DNA of 20,598 nt. Origin: an uncultured Clostridia bacterium (GTDB lineage Bacteria > Bacillota > Clostridia > Lachnospirales > Lachnospiraceae). Positions 7,427 through 15,158 of the stretch are shown piece after piece. The stretch covers positions 1 to 20,598 of the forward strand of contig CAMODY010000012.1 of NCBI GenBank assembly GCA_946611595.1, written 5' to 3'. How positions within the stretch are numbered: position 1 is the first letter of the stretch; each line of letters starts with the position of its first letter. Under the pieces are notes generated by a model. It searched no databases, was not told the DNA's origin, and worked only from the letters and a program-made list of their open reading frames with translations. The position numbers were made by a program, and so were the translations under genes.

Positions 7427-7497
7427 GCGGGTGTAGTTCAATGGTAGAACACCAGCCTTCCAAGCTGGATACGTGGGTTCGATTCCCATCACCCGCT
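7427..7497 (+). tRNA. tRNA-Gly (anticodon TCC)
   Basis: A 71-base cloverleaf: acceptor GCGGGTG/CACCCGC (7427-7433 / 7490-7496), discriminator T7497, anticodon stem CCAGC/GCTGG, loop CTTCCAA with anticodon TCC at 7459-7461, and T-loop GTTCGATTC. The 3' CCA is not encoded (TTT follows). First gene of the five-tRNA operon. Confidence 0.97.
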
Positions 7498-7528
7498 TTT
7501 AGTTTCCTCAAGGGGACTAGGCACAAGT

Positions 7529-7602
<74 letters not shown>

Positions 7603-7632
7603 TTCGACCGGCAGGGTCAGATATACTCATAT

Positions 7633-7707
<75 letters not shown>

Positions 7708-7745
7708 CTCAAAAAGGGCAGCACCTTACCAGATAGACTTGATAC

Positions 7746-7817
7746 AGGGCTATCGCCAAGCGGTAAGGCACAGGACTTTGACTCCTGCATTCGCAAGTTC
7801 GAATCTTGCTAGCCCTG
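7746..7817 (+). tRNA. tRNA-Gln (anticodon TTG)
   Basis: A 72-base cloverleaf: acceptor AGGGCTA/TAGCCCT (7746-7752 / 7810-7816), discriminator G7817, anticodon stem CAGGA/TCCTG, loop CTTTGAC with anticodon TTG, T-stem GCAAG/CTTGC. No encoded CCA. Confidence 0.95.
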
Positions 7818-7851
7818 CTTCTCTTAATAAGAGAACTTGATAATTAAATAC

Positions 7852-7924
7852 GGGCGTGTAGCTCAGGTGGTAGAGCACTTGACTTTTAATCAAGTTGTCC
7901 GGGGTTCGAATCCCCGCACGCTCA
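7852..7924 (+). tRNA. tRNA-Lys (anticodon TTT)
   Basis: A 73-base cloverleaf: acceptor GGGCGTG/CACGCTC with one G-U pair (7852-7858 / 7917-7923), discriminator A7924, anticodon stem CTTGA/TCAAG, loop CTTTTAA with anticodon TTT, T-arm CCGGGGTTCGAATCCCCG. No encoded CCA. Last gene of the operon, directly followed by a terminator. Confidence 0.97.
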
Positions 7925-7926
7925 CG

Positions 7927-7962
7927 AAAAAGACCGTAGATCATTGATCCACGGTCTTTTTT
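7927..7962. terminator. Bidirectional terminator between tRNA operon and merR gene
   Basis: Stem AGACCGT/ACGGTCT (7931-7937 / 7951-7957) with an inner GATCA/TGATC and A/T flanks. On the plus strand six T follow (7957-7962). On the minus strand the complement of AAAAA (7927-7931) gives five U. It therefore serves both the tRNA transcript and the convergent MerR-family gene, whose stop is 20 bp away. Confidence 0.9.
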
Positions 7963-7981
7963 ATGCGTAATTATGTATTCT

Positions 7982-8806
7982 TTATTCTATTTTAATAGAA
8001 AGTTCAGCGACAAATTCATTTGTGTCCCGCGTATGGAAAGGACCTACCGCAATTTCGACAAACATTCCGGTGAGAGGTTTATAACGGTGATACTTTAAAT
8101 AATCTCGGACGATTTTATAGGATGGGGCACAGTCTCCGTAAAACGGTCCTTTATAGCACATAGAAATATACATTCCGGCCGGCCGTGTGAAAAGTCGATT
8201 GGAATCACATGGCTCCGAGAGCTTTGAAAGATTGTACTGAAAAACCGGCAGAGGAGTGCTGAAGGGATCTTCGGAATAATAACCGTGAAAATGTCTTTGG
8301 ATATCGAAACCGTTTTCTGCAGCATAGTGATCCTGGTCAGATGAGCAAAGAACATCACTTACGACAGGATTGCTGTTATCAAAAGGAAGCCTTAAAAAGT
8401 ATTCCTCTTCGCGGTAAGTGATCTGAGGGGTATCCAGCGGTTTGTTCACCAGTGCTTTTAGCTGATCATAACCTCTGGCAGTGCGCTCTTTGCGGATTCT
8501 GAGCTGAGCCTGCTTTTCTTCATTTCTGATATTACTGGTCTCAAGTATCTCGAAATATCTCTCAAGCGTATGACAGAGGAGAAAATCTTTAACTTCATGT
8601 AAAGAAAAACCGATCTTGGTAAGATGTGCGATCAGCATAAAGGTATAGTAATCGTGTGGGGTATAACTGCGGTAACCGTTGTTGGGATCGGTTAATGGCA
8701 TCAAAAGACCCTGCTTTTCATAATGGTACAGAGTCTCTCTTGTTGTATTGCACAACTTAATAAATTCTCCGATCGAGAAAAGCTGATCGTCCTTATCTGT
8801 TAGCAT
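7982..8806 (-). CDS. MerR-family transcriptional regulator with GyrI-like effector domain
   Basis: A 274-residue regulator. Residues 10-77 form the MerR winged helix-turn-helix (FSIGEFIKLCNTTRETLYHY, then the wing NGYRSYTPHDYYTFMLI). A long helix that normally makes the dimer coiled coil spans about 80-120. The C-terminal half (about 125-274, RPAGMYISMCYKGPFYGD... and ending VAELSIKIE) resembles the BmrR/GyrI-like ligand domain. There is no metal-binding Cys cluster, so the ligand should be organic. The start is at 8806: TCCTCC at 8811-8816 is a perfect GGAGGA on the minus strand. A longer frame to 8920 would run through the gene's own consensus promoter and is rejected. It is divergent from the FAD/TRAP/PrpD operon, whose promoter has a MerR-type long spacer, so it is probably the operon's activator. 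Confidence 0.92.
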   Translation of the reverse strand: MLTDKDDQLFSIGEFIKLCNTTRETLYHYEKQGLLMPLTDPNNGYRSYTPHDYYTFMLIAHLTKIGFSLHEVKDFLLCHTLERYFEILETSNIRNEEKQAQLRIRKERTARGYDQLKALVNKPLDTPQITYREEEYFLRLPFDNSNPVVSDVLCSSDQDHYAAENGFDIQRHFHGYYSEDPFSTPLPVFQYNLSKLSEPCDSNRLFTRPAGMYISMCYKGPFYGDCAPSYKIVRDYLKYHRYKPLTGMFVEIAVGPFHTRDTNEFVAELSIKIE

Positions 8807-8826
8807 ATTATCCTCCAAATTTGGGC

Positions 8827-8857
8827 TTGACTTTAGTCTTACCCAAAAGTTTACGAT
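8827..8857 (+). promoter_or_regulatory. MerR-type promoter with 19-bp spacer, driving the FAD/TRAP/PrpD operon
   Basis: TTGACT (8827-8832), a 19-bp spacer, then TACGAT (8852-8857). A dyad ACTTT/AAAGT (8830-8834 / 8846-8850) sits between the hexamers. MerR proteins activate exactly such over-long promoters by bending DNA at a dyad in the spacer, and a MerR gene is divergent here. Expected start near 8864, giving a leader of about 80 bases before the FAD oxidoreductase. The match is visible; regulation by the neighbour is inferred. Confidence 0.75.
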
Positions 8858-8891
8858 GAACTCAAGAAACCTACCTAAAGATGTTAAAAAC

Positions 8892-8920
8892 ATTATAGTT
8901 TTCGGACTTGTTACTGTCAA
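8892..8920 (-). promoter_or_regulatory. Consensus promoter of the merR gene
   Basis: On the minus strand TTGACA (8920-8915), a 17-bp spacer and TATAAT (8897-8892) are a perfect sigma-A consensus. Expected start near 8885, giving a leader of about 80 bases that runs through the MerR-type promoter of the other strand. Confidence 0.88.
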
Positions 8921-8944
8921 ATTTCATATCAATGGAGGGTGACT

Positions 8945-10423
8945 ATGAGTAAGATTTTTATGGAACAGGCAAGGAGCATCGAAGTCTTCGATGAGTGTGA
9001 CATCCTTGTCGTAGGAGGAGGCGCCGCAGGACATTCTGCTGCTATTGCTGCTGCAAGAGCAGGTGCAAAGAATATTGTACTTTTAGAGCGCTATGGATAC
9101 ATGGGAGGTGATGTAACCGGAGGCTACGTCATCATGGTGCCGAATTTGACATGGAGAACAGGTTCCTATGTAAGAGGTCTTCAGGAAGAGTGGTTTACCA
9201 GACTTTCCAAGATCCCGGGAGCTGTTCTTGGGGCGAGCGGAGATGAAGTTGGAAGTGAAGACCCGGAACTGATCCACAAATGGGAGCCGATCTGGGATGC
9301 GGTAAGCCGTGTTGAAGAAGTGCCAAAGCGCGTAGTACGTTCTGTCTACTTTGAGCCAAATCAGCTTAAGATCGAGCTGGATAAGATGCTCTTAGAAGAA
9401 AAAGAAAACATCCGTGTGTACTGCCATACCTGGGCTGCCTCACCGATTGTAGAGGATGATGTCGTGAAAGGCGTTATCTTTGAAAGCAAGGAAGGCAGAA
9501 AAGCGATCCTTGCAAAAGTCGTGATCGATGCCACCGGTGACGGAGATCTCTTTGCACAGACCAAGGCAGCCTTTGCAACAGATTCGGATCCAGAGACACG
9601 TTCCACCAATACGGCGATGGTTTTTCGCGTAACAAACGTAGATTATGAAGCCTTTTTCAGAAACAACCAGAAAGATCCGTCTGCCTTCGGTAAGATCGTA
9701 GGAGGCCTGAGGGGAATTTTAGGCCATCTGATCATGCCACTTCCGACACAGGATCCTAATATGGTCTGGTTCAATAACTGGTTGGGACCAATGGACTGCA
9801 CGAAGATAAAAGACCTTACATCAACTGAGATGCAGGTTCGTGATAAGATCCGCGACATTATTGATTTTATGCGTCAGAATGCTGTCGGATTTAAGGATGC
9901 AGAACTTTATGACATTGCACCGCAGCTTGGAGCAAGGTGCAGCCGTCGTCTCCAGGGTGAATACGTGATGACGACTTCAGATTTTGCATTCCACAAAGAA
10001 TATGACGATGTTATTGCTTGGCACAGCACAATCTGCAGAGTTAATGATTCAGCGCCGATTGAAATCCCTTATCGTGCGATTCTTCCGAAAGGTGTAGAAA
10101 ACCTCCTTTGCCCGGGACGTCATATTTCTTCTGACAATATCGCAATCGACTGGCTGAACCTTATCCCGCAGTGTGTCGGAACAGGACAGGCAGCAGGTGT
10201 TGCAGCTGCAGTCGCAGTTACAGATAACACGACAGTTCATGATGTTCATATTGCAAGGGTGCAGGATATCTTAGTGGAGCAGGATGTCCCGCTTCCGAGA
10301 CGTACGGATGTTGATCCGCTTCTGACAGAACTGTGCGAAGAACATAAATACGGACTGTATACAAAGCTTGCCAAAATGGCAGCGGAGCAGCCTGAAGAGT
10401 TTAAAAAATACAGACAGCCGTAA
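8945..10423 (+). CDS. FAD-dependent oxidoreductase (FAD_oxidored family)
   Basis: This 492-residue cytosolic flavoprotein is the first gene of the MerR-controlled operon. The N-terminal Rossmann fold has VVGGGAAGHSAA (G24-x-G26-xx-G29) and E48 for the FAD ribose, followed by YGYMGGDVTGG. A middle VIDATGDGDLFAQ and a C-terminal CPGRHISSDNIAIDWLNLIPQCVGTGQAAGVAAAVAV are the standard FAD contacts of the PF12831-type family. Length is usual. GGAGGG (8934-8939) points to ATG at 8945; a GTG at 8939 in the same frame lies inside this site. It is followed by a TRAP transporter and two MmgE/PrpD-like proteins, so it probably oxidises or reduces the imported acid or a product of it. The substrate is unknown; tricarballylate-dehydrogenase-like chemistry is only one possibility. 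Confidence 0.88.
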   Translation: MSKIFMEQARSIEVFDECDILVVGGGAAGHSAAIAAARAGAKNIVLLERYGYMGGDVTGGYVIMVPNLTWRTGSYVRGLQEEWFTRLSKIPGAVLGASGDEVGSEDPELIHKWEPIWDAVSRVEEVPKRVVRSVYFEPNQLKIELDKMLLEEKENIRVYCHTWAASPIVEDDVVKGVIFESKEGRKAILAKVVIDATGDGDLFAQTKAAFATDSDPETRSTNTAMVFRVTNVDYEAFFRNNQKDPSAFGKIVGGLRGILGHLIMPLPTQDPNMVWFNNWLGPMDCTKIKDLTSTEMQVRDKIRDIIDFMRQNAVGFKDAELYDIAPQLGARCSRRLQGEYVMTTSDFAFHKEYDDVIAWHSTICRVNDSAPIEIPYRAILPKGVENLLCPGRHISSDNIAIDWLNLIPQCVGTGQAAGVAAAVAVTDNTTVHDVHIARVQDILVEQDVPLPRRTDVDPLLTELCEEHKYGLYTKLAKMAAEQPEEFKKYRQP

Positions 10424-10458
10424 TAAGCAAACAGTAAATTGAGAGGAGGGAGAAGTTA

Positions 10459-11145
10459 ATGAAAGTAATCAGAGCAATCAGCCGATTTTTCGTCTGGTTG
10501 ACGATGGTCTTCATAGCCGCACTGATGCTCATGATGGTTGCAGAAGTTGTGCTCAGGACGTTCTTTAATACATCAATCCTGGGTGCGACCGAGTGGGCAG
10601 CGCTCTTACTTTTATTTGACCTGACTGCTATGGGCGCGGCTGTTTTGTCTAATCGAATGATCAAAGTCAATATGGTAACCACACGTCTTCCGAAGAAGGC
10701 ACAGGTTATCTTAGATATCATTCTTTTATTCCTGTGTTTTGTAGCGGTCGGATATACCGCGTGGAGACAATTCGCTTATTCGATGACCAGTATGCAGAAC
10801 GGAGTCCGTTATACAACGATCGGTCTTCCGCAGTGGCCATTCATCGCACTGTTTGCATTATCTTATGGAGTCGGTGCGATCACCGCACTCTGCGTCATGA
10901 TCCGAAAGATTGCGAATGCAGCAAAAGGAAATTGGCTCAGAGAGGCTGAACTTGAAGATATGGATCCGGTCTTTGTATTTGGTAAGAATATCCCGCCACG
11001 CATCAAAATGCTGATGGAAGGCAAAGATCCAAAGGATGGAGAAAATATATCTCAGCCGCAGCCTGCAGAGGGGCCAGAGGTCACAGCAGAAAATATAACA
11101 GAAACAGAAGATCAAGCAGATGACGGGAAAGGAGGCACCGCATGA
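10459..11145 (+). CDS. TRAP transporter small permease (DctQ-like)
   Basis: A 228-residue membrane protein with four hydrophobic segments (about residues 12-34, 45-65, 88-108 and 128-150), as in DctQ/SiaQ subunits that pair with the large permease in sodium-driven uptake. VVLRTFFNTSILGATEWA after the first segment is the typical family motif. Unlike ordinary DctQ proteins (about 160-180 residues), it carries a charged, acidic C-terminal tail of about 70 residues (from about 158; ends EDQADDGKGGTA). AGGAGGG (10444-10450) fixes the start. It begins 35 bp after the FAD oxidoreductase and overlaps the large permease gene by 4 bp (ATGA), so the two subunits are translationally coupled. Confidence 0.92.
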   Translation: MKVIRAISRFFVWLTMVFIAALMLMMVAEVVLRTFFNTSILGATEWAALLLLFDLTAMGAAVLSNRMIKVNMVTTRLPKKAQVILDIILLFLCFVAVGYTAWRQFAYSMTSMQNGVRYTTIGLPQWPFIALFALSYGVGAITALCVMIRKIANAAKGNWLREAELEDMDPVFVFGKNIPPRIKMLMEGKDPKDGENISQPQPAEGPEVTAENITETEDQADDGKGGTA

Positions 11146-12443
11146 GACCGGAACTAATAGGACTGATAGGTCTGATCGTATTACTGATCTTACTCGCGCT
11201 TAAAATGTGGGTTGGTGCCGCCATGCTGGTCGTCAGCATTGTAGGTATCATCATTCTAAAGGGTATGGGCGTTGCCGAAACGGTAGCGGGTAACTCAGCC
11301 TTTAACAATCTGAATTCGTATACCTTTACCGTCATACCAATGTTTACTTTGATGGGAATGGTCATAGCCGAATCGACTATGGGGCAGGATCTATATGCCG
11401 CGGCGTATGCCTTTGTAGGCCGCTTCAGGGGTGGACTTGCAAGCGCAACTGTTGTTGCCTGTGGCGTTTTAGGCGCGATTACAGGTTCTACTCATATTGC
11501 CACCATGGTCATGGCAAAAGTTGCTGTTCCTGAAATGAAGAAGAACAATTATGATGAGACATTTGCTTTAGGTTCGGTCGCAGCCGGAGCTCCGCTTGCG
11601 ATCCTGATTCCGCCAAGCATCGGCTTCATCATTTTCGGTATCCTGACAGAAAACTCAATTGGAAAACTGTTCATGTCCGGATTTGGTGTCGGTATTGTCC
11701 AGATCATTCTTTACATTATTTTGATCTGGGTCCTTTGTCTTATCAATCCAAAGCGTGGACCGAAAGGACCAAAAGTTGCCTTTAAGCAGATGATGAAGAC
11801 CCTTTTAAAGGTCATCCCGATCCTGCTCCTTATGGCTCTTGTTCTTGGCGGAATCTATGGAGGTTTCTTTACCACGACAGAAGCCGGCGCGATTGGTGCC
11901 TTTGGTTCGATCGTAATCGCTTTCGCATTCCGTCAGATCACAGTTAAGAAACTTGCAAGAGCCCTGAAAGATACTGCTGTAATGTGCGGCATGGTATTTT
12001 TCCTGGTTGCATCGACATACATTTTTGTATCCTTCATGAGCCTTAGCCGTGTTCCGATGTTCCTTGCAAACTTTATTGCAGGACTTACGGTTCCAAACTG
12101 GGTCATCGCAGCAGCATTGATCGTTCTTTACTTCATTCTTGGTATGTTCCTTCCGGATGTACCGATGATCGTATTGACGGTTCCGGTCCTTTATACGGCT
12201 TTGATGAGAAGAGGCTTCGATCCAATCTGGCTAGGCGCATTTGTAGTCAAACTGATGGCAGTCGGCGGAATCTCTCCACCGGTTGGAATGACAGTCTTTA
12301 CCCTGGCAGGAACGATACAAAAGCCGGCAGGGCAGATCTTTAAAGGTGTACTGCCGTTCCTTGCTGTCGATATCATCATTTTGATCTTAATGATTGTTTT
12401 CCCGCAGATCGCAACCTTCATTCCGAGTCTGATGGGATCATAA
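11142..12443 (+). CDS. TRAP transporter large permease (DctM-like)
   Basis: A 433-residue protein with about 12 membrane segments, the transport channel of the tripartite system. Family motifs are clear: GAITGSTHIATMVMAKVAVPEM (about 107-130), LIPPSIGFIIFGILTENSIGKLF (about 152-174), TTTEAGAIGAFGSIVIA (about 245-260) and GGISPPVGMTVFTLAGT near the C-terminus. Length is normal. The start overlaps the DctQ stop (ATGA). Gene order here is Q-M-P rather than the common P-Q-M. With the DctP lipoprotein it should import a small organic anion using the sodium gradient. Confidence 0.95.
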   Translation: MRPELIGLIGLIVLLILLALKMWVGAAMLVVSIVGIIILKGMGVAETVAGNSAFNNLNSYTFTVIPMFTLMGMVIAESTMGQDLYAAAYAFVGRFRGGLASATVVACGVLGAITGSTHIATMVMAKVAVPEMKKNNYDETFALGSVAAGAPLAILIPPSIGFIIFGILTENSIGKLFMSGFGVGIVQIILYIILIWVLCLINPKRGPKGPKVAFKQMMKTLLKVIPILLLMALVLGGIYGGFFTTTEAGAIGAFGSIVIAFAFRQITVKKLARALKDTAVMCGMVFFLVASTYIFVSFMSLSRVPMFLANFIAGLTVPNWVIAAALIVLYFILGMFLPDVPMIVLTVPVLYTALMRRGFDPIWLGAFVVKLMAVGGISPPVGMTVFTLAGTIQKPAGQIFKGVLPFLAVDIIILILMIVFPQIATFIPSLMGS

Positions 12444-12496
12444 TTAATAGATAATAAATAAGGATAATATACAAGAGAAAAGAATAGGAGGAGAAT

Positions 12497-13636
12497 ATGA
12501 AACGAATAACAAAAAGTATTAGTTTAGTACTGGCCTTGCTATTGGTAGTTGCAGCTCTTGCAGCCTGTGGCGGCTCAGGCGGCGGATCGGGTTCCGGTGC
12601 GGCAGCAGGAAGCGGAGGCGAGCAGCCAACCTATGTAGACACCGGAGAATACACTGGAGATCCGATGGAGATTGTCTTCAGCTTTGCATCCAGCGAATCT
12701 TTCTGCTCACTGTACACGGCAGTTGAGGAGAGAATCACAGCAAGAACAGGCGGAAAAGTAACCTTTGTTAATTATTTCGGCGGATCTCTTGCAAGCGCAA
12801 CAGAATCCCTTGATGCATGCGGATCCGGTATGTGTGATATGGCAGATATCACCCTGACCAACTTCAAGGATCGTTTCCCGTATTCACAGCAGGTAAACGA
12901 GTATCCGTTCTTAGGATATAAGAGCCTTGCTATGGCAACAGATGTCATGAACCAGTTCATTCCGAACAATGAATACTGCATGGCGGAATTTGAAGCAGCA
13001 AATATCCATCCTGTATTCTTCGTAGGTGTATGGGGAACTTCTCTGGTAATGAGGGATAATGTGGATATCAAGGTTCCGCAGGATCTTAAAGGAAAGAAGA
13101 TCATGGCAACAAGTGATATTGAGAATAACTTCATTTTAGCAGCAGGAGGAACTCCGGTTGCACAGCCTCCGACAGAGATGTATTCCTGCATGCAGAATGG
13201 TGTTATTGACGGTGTTATGATCGGACTGTATGTAACAAATATCTTTGGAGCACTTCAGCTTTCCAAGAGCGTATACATGCTTGAGAACAGTTTTACTACA
13301 GGCCTTCGTACTTTTGCAGTCAACAAAGATCTGTGGGAAAGCTTCACACCGGATCTTCAGGCAATCTTTGAGGATGAATTTAGCAATGAGACCTTCTGGA
13401 CAGAAGCAAAGAAATTCTGGGATGAGCAGGATCAGTCACACTTAGATGACTGCGAAGAGTGGGGAATCCCGGTAACCTGGATCGAAGGTGATGATATGCA
13501 ACCATGGAAAGATATGGCGAAACCGTTTGGAGATGAAAAACTCCAGGCACTGAAAGATGCCGGCAATGAGCATGTATTTGAAGTATTTAATCAGTTGAAT
13601 GAAGCAATTGATAACTACGACGGAAGATTTAAATAA
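12497..13636 (+). CDS. TRAP transporter substrate-binding lipoprotein (DctP-like)
   Basis: This 379-residue protein is the extracytoplasmic receptor for the TRAP system. It has a lipoprotein signal with lipobox L21-A-A-C24, a Gly/Ser-rich linker (25-40), then a DctP domain (from about 52, MEIVFSFASSESF). Typical features are GGSLASATESLDACGSGMCDM, VPQDLKGKKI and MYSCMQNGVIDGVMIG. AGGAGGAG (12486-12493) fixes the start. In most DctP proteins DLKGKKI is followed by an Arg that pairs with the substrate carboxylate; here it is M203. An upstream Arg common before that segment also appears to be absent (GVWGTSLVM). This comparison is from memory of the family. The ligand may therefore be bound differently from classical C4-dicarboxylates. 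It is followed by a hairpin and the MmgE/PrpD pair. Confidence 0.92.
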   Translation: MKRITKSISLVLALLLVVAALAACGGSGGGSGSGAAAGSGGEQPTYVDTGEYTGDPMEIVFSFASSESFCSLYTAVEERITARTGGKVTFVNYFGGSLASATESLDACGSGMCDMADITLTNFKDRFPYSQQVNEYPFLGYKSLAMATDVMNQFIPNNEYCMAEFEAANIHPVFFVGVWGTSLVMRDNVDIKVPQDLKGKKIMATSDIENNFILAAGGTPVAQPPTEMYSCMQNGVIDGVMIGLYVTNIFGALQLSKSVYMLENSFTTGLRTFAVNKDLWESFTPDLQAIFEDEFSNETFWTEAKKFWDEQDQSHLDDCEEWGIPVTWIEGDDMQPWKDMAKPFGDEKLQALKDAGNEHVFEVFNQLNEAIDNYDGRFK

Positions 13637-13648
13637 ATGAATCGAGCA

Positions 13649-13679
13649 AGGCAGGGCACGGAATATGTGCCCTGCCTTT
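13649..13679 (+). terminator. Strong hairpin with short U-tract (partial terminator or mRNA-stabilising element)
   Basis: Eleven perfect base pairs, AGGCAGGGCAC/GTGCCCTGCCT (13649-13659 / 13667-13677), 7-base loop, but only TTTC after it (including the last stem base). It lies between the binding lipoprotein and the first MmgE/PrpD gene. I see no new promoter behind it, so read-through is expected, with lower expression of the two downstream genes. Confidence 0.65.
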
Positions 13680-13749
13680 CAAAACATGAAAGTAATATTT
13701 CAAGCAAATATGAGAACGGAAATTTACACGGTTTTAGAGGAGATAAAAC

Positions 13750-15147
13750 ATGAGTGTTACAGATAGAATTCTGGATTTTGCAGAAAAATACAGCAAGTAT
13801 GAAAACTTGCCGGAAAATGTGATTCATGAGATTAAAATGACACTTCTTGATGGCATCGGCAATGCACTTGCAGGAATCGCATCTGATAAAGGCAAAATCG
13901 GTGTTGCAATGGCGCATGAACTCGGCGGAAGAGAAGAGGCAACGTTGATCGGCGTGGGTGGAAAAGTTTCTGCAGCAGCCGCTGCCTTTGCAAATGCAGA
14001 GTTATTAAATGGACTGGATATGGATCCGATCCCGCATATTCCGCCAACGGTCGTACCGAGTATTCTGGCAGTTGCGGAAAAAGAAAAGATCAGTGGAAAA
14101 GAGCTTCTTGCTTCGCTTGCCGTTGGAGAAGAAATCGGCTGCAGACTGGTCGGAATCTTCGGCATGCAGATGATCATTTCTTATATGAAATATAATAAAA
14201 CTCCGGATATTTTCAGCAACAGCAATGAAAGTATCATCGGAGCAGCAGTTGGAAATGCAGTCGCCATGGGACTTTCAAGAGCGCAGATCAATCAAGCACT
14301 TGCGATCGCTGCATACTACTGCACGCTTCCTGTCTGCCATGACTGGGAAAGCTCCATGCCGAAGTCTATGATCAAATATGCTCCTGTTGCATGGCTTGCA
14401 CAAGGCGGGGTTGAGGCAGCAATGCTTGCAAGGCTTGGATATGAAGGAAATCCTACAACGCTCGATAATGAATTCGGATTCCCTGTTTACAATAACAACT
14501 CAAAAGAAATCTGGAACGAGGATCAGGTTGCAGGTGCGCTTGGTGAAAGATGGAATATCTTAAATTACATTTATAAACCGTATCCATGCTGTTCCTTTAT
14601 CCATCCGATTTTAGACTGCTTCAATGCGCTGGTCGAAGAAGAAAAACTGACGCGCTTTGATATTGAAGATGTTCAGTGCTATACCGCACCATTTAATGCC
14701 CATCCTGATCAGTATGCGGTGGAGAATCAGATTGATGTACAGTTTAGTGCGCCGTATTGTTTTGCACTGGTTATCAATAATTATGGAAACGGCCCTGAAT
14801 GGCAGTCCAAGAAGGCGCTGAATGATCCTGCAGTCCGCGAGTTTATGCAGAAGGTGCATATGAATATCGCACCGGAGTATGCGGAAAACAGAAAGAAAGA
14901 TCCGAAGAGTTGGTATGGCAGAATCGAGGTTAAAGCAAAAGGACAGCTCTTTAAGAAAGAGACCATGTATCCAAAGGGTGCAAAGGTTGAAGGATATGCT
15001 TTCACAGATGAAGAGATGATCCAGCGCTTTAAAGAGATGGGTGCAACGATCCTTCCGGATGATAAACTTGATAAGGCAGCAGATTTGATCATGCATCTGG
15101 AAGATCTCGAGAGTCTGGATGAACTGTTTGCGGCAATCAGCTTATAG
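13750..15147 (+). CDS. MmgE/PrpD-family protein, first of two tandem copies
   Basis: A 465-residue cytosolic protein of the family that includes 2-methylcitrate dehydratase, cis-aconitate decarboxylase and iminodisuccinate epimerase. The helical N-terminal domain has the usual opening (LLDGIGNALAGIASDKGK) and LDMDPIPHIPPTVVPS, with D92 and H96 in the place of the family's active-site Asp and His. K209 (MIKYAP) matches the conserved Lys, but the His of the usual K-x-x-H-x-G is missing. YPCCSFIHP keeps the Cys pair and His285. AGAGGAGA (13736-13743) supports the start. It is 11 bp from a second, divergent copy, so the two may form one enzyme. No prpB or prpC is nearby, so I do not assign methylcitrate metabolism. 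Family is secure; the reaction is unknown. Confidence 0.88.
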   Translation: MSVTDRILDFAEKYSKYENLPENVIHEIKMTLLDGIGNALAGIASDKGKIGVAMAHELGGREEATLIGVGGKVSAAAAAFANAELLNGLDMDPIPHIPPTVVPSILAVAEKEKISGKELLASLAVGEEIGCRLVGIFGMQMIISYMKYNKTPDIFSNSNESIIGAAVGNAVAMGLSRAQINQALAIAAYYCTLPVCHDWESSMPKSMIKYAPVAWLAQGGVEAAMLARLGYEGNPTTLDNEFGFPVYNNNSKEIWNEDQVAGALGERWNILNYIYKPYPCCSFIHPILDCFNALVEEEKLTRFDIEDVQCYTAPFNAHPDQYAVENQIDVQFSAPYCFALVINNYGNGPEWQSKKALNDPAVREFMQKVHMNIAPEYAENRKKDPKSWYGRIEVKAKGQLFKKETMYPKGAKVEGYAFTDEEMIQRFKEMGATILPDDKLDKAADLIMHLEDLESLDELFAAISL

Positions 15148-15158
15148 AAGGTGATGAG

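Noticed and set aside
8807..8920. N-terminal extension of the MerR protein by 38 residues
   Set aside because: The extension would be encoded across the gene's own consensus -35/-10 and leader; the internal ATG at 8806 has a perfect GGAGGA and matches the normal MerR N-terminus.
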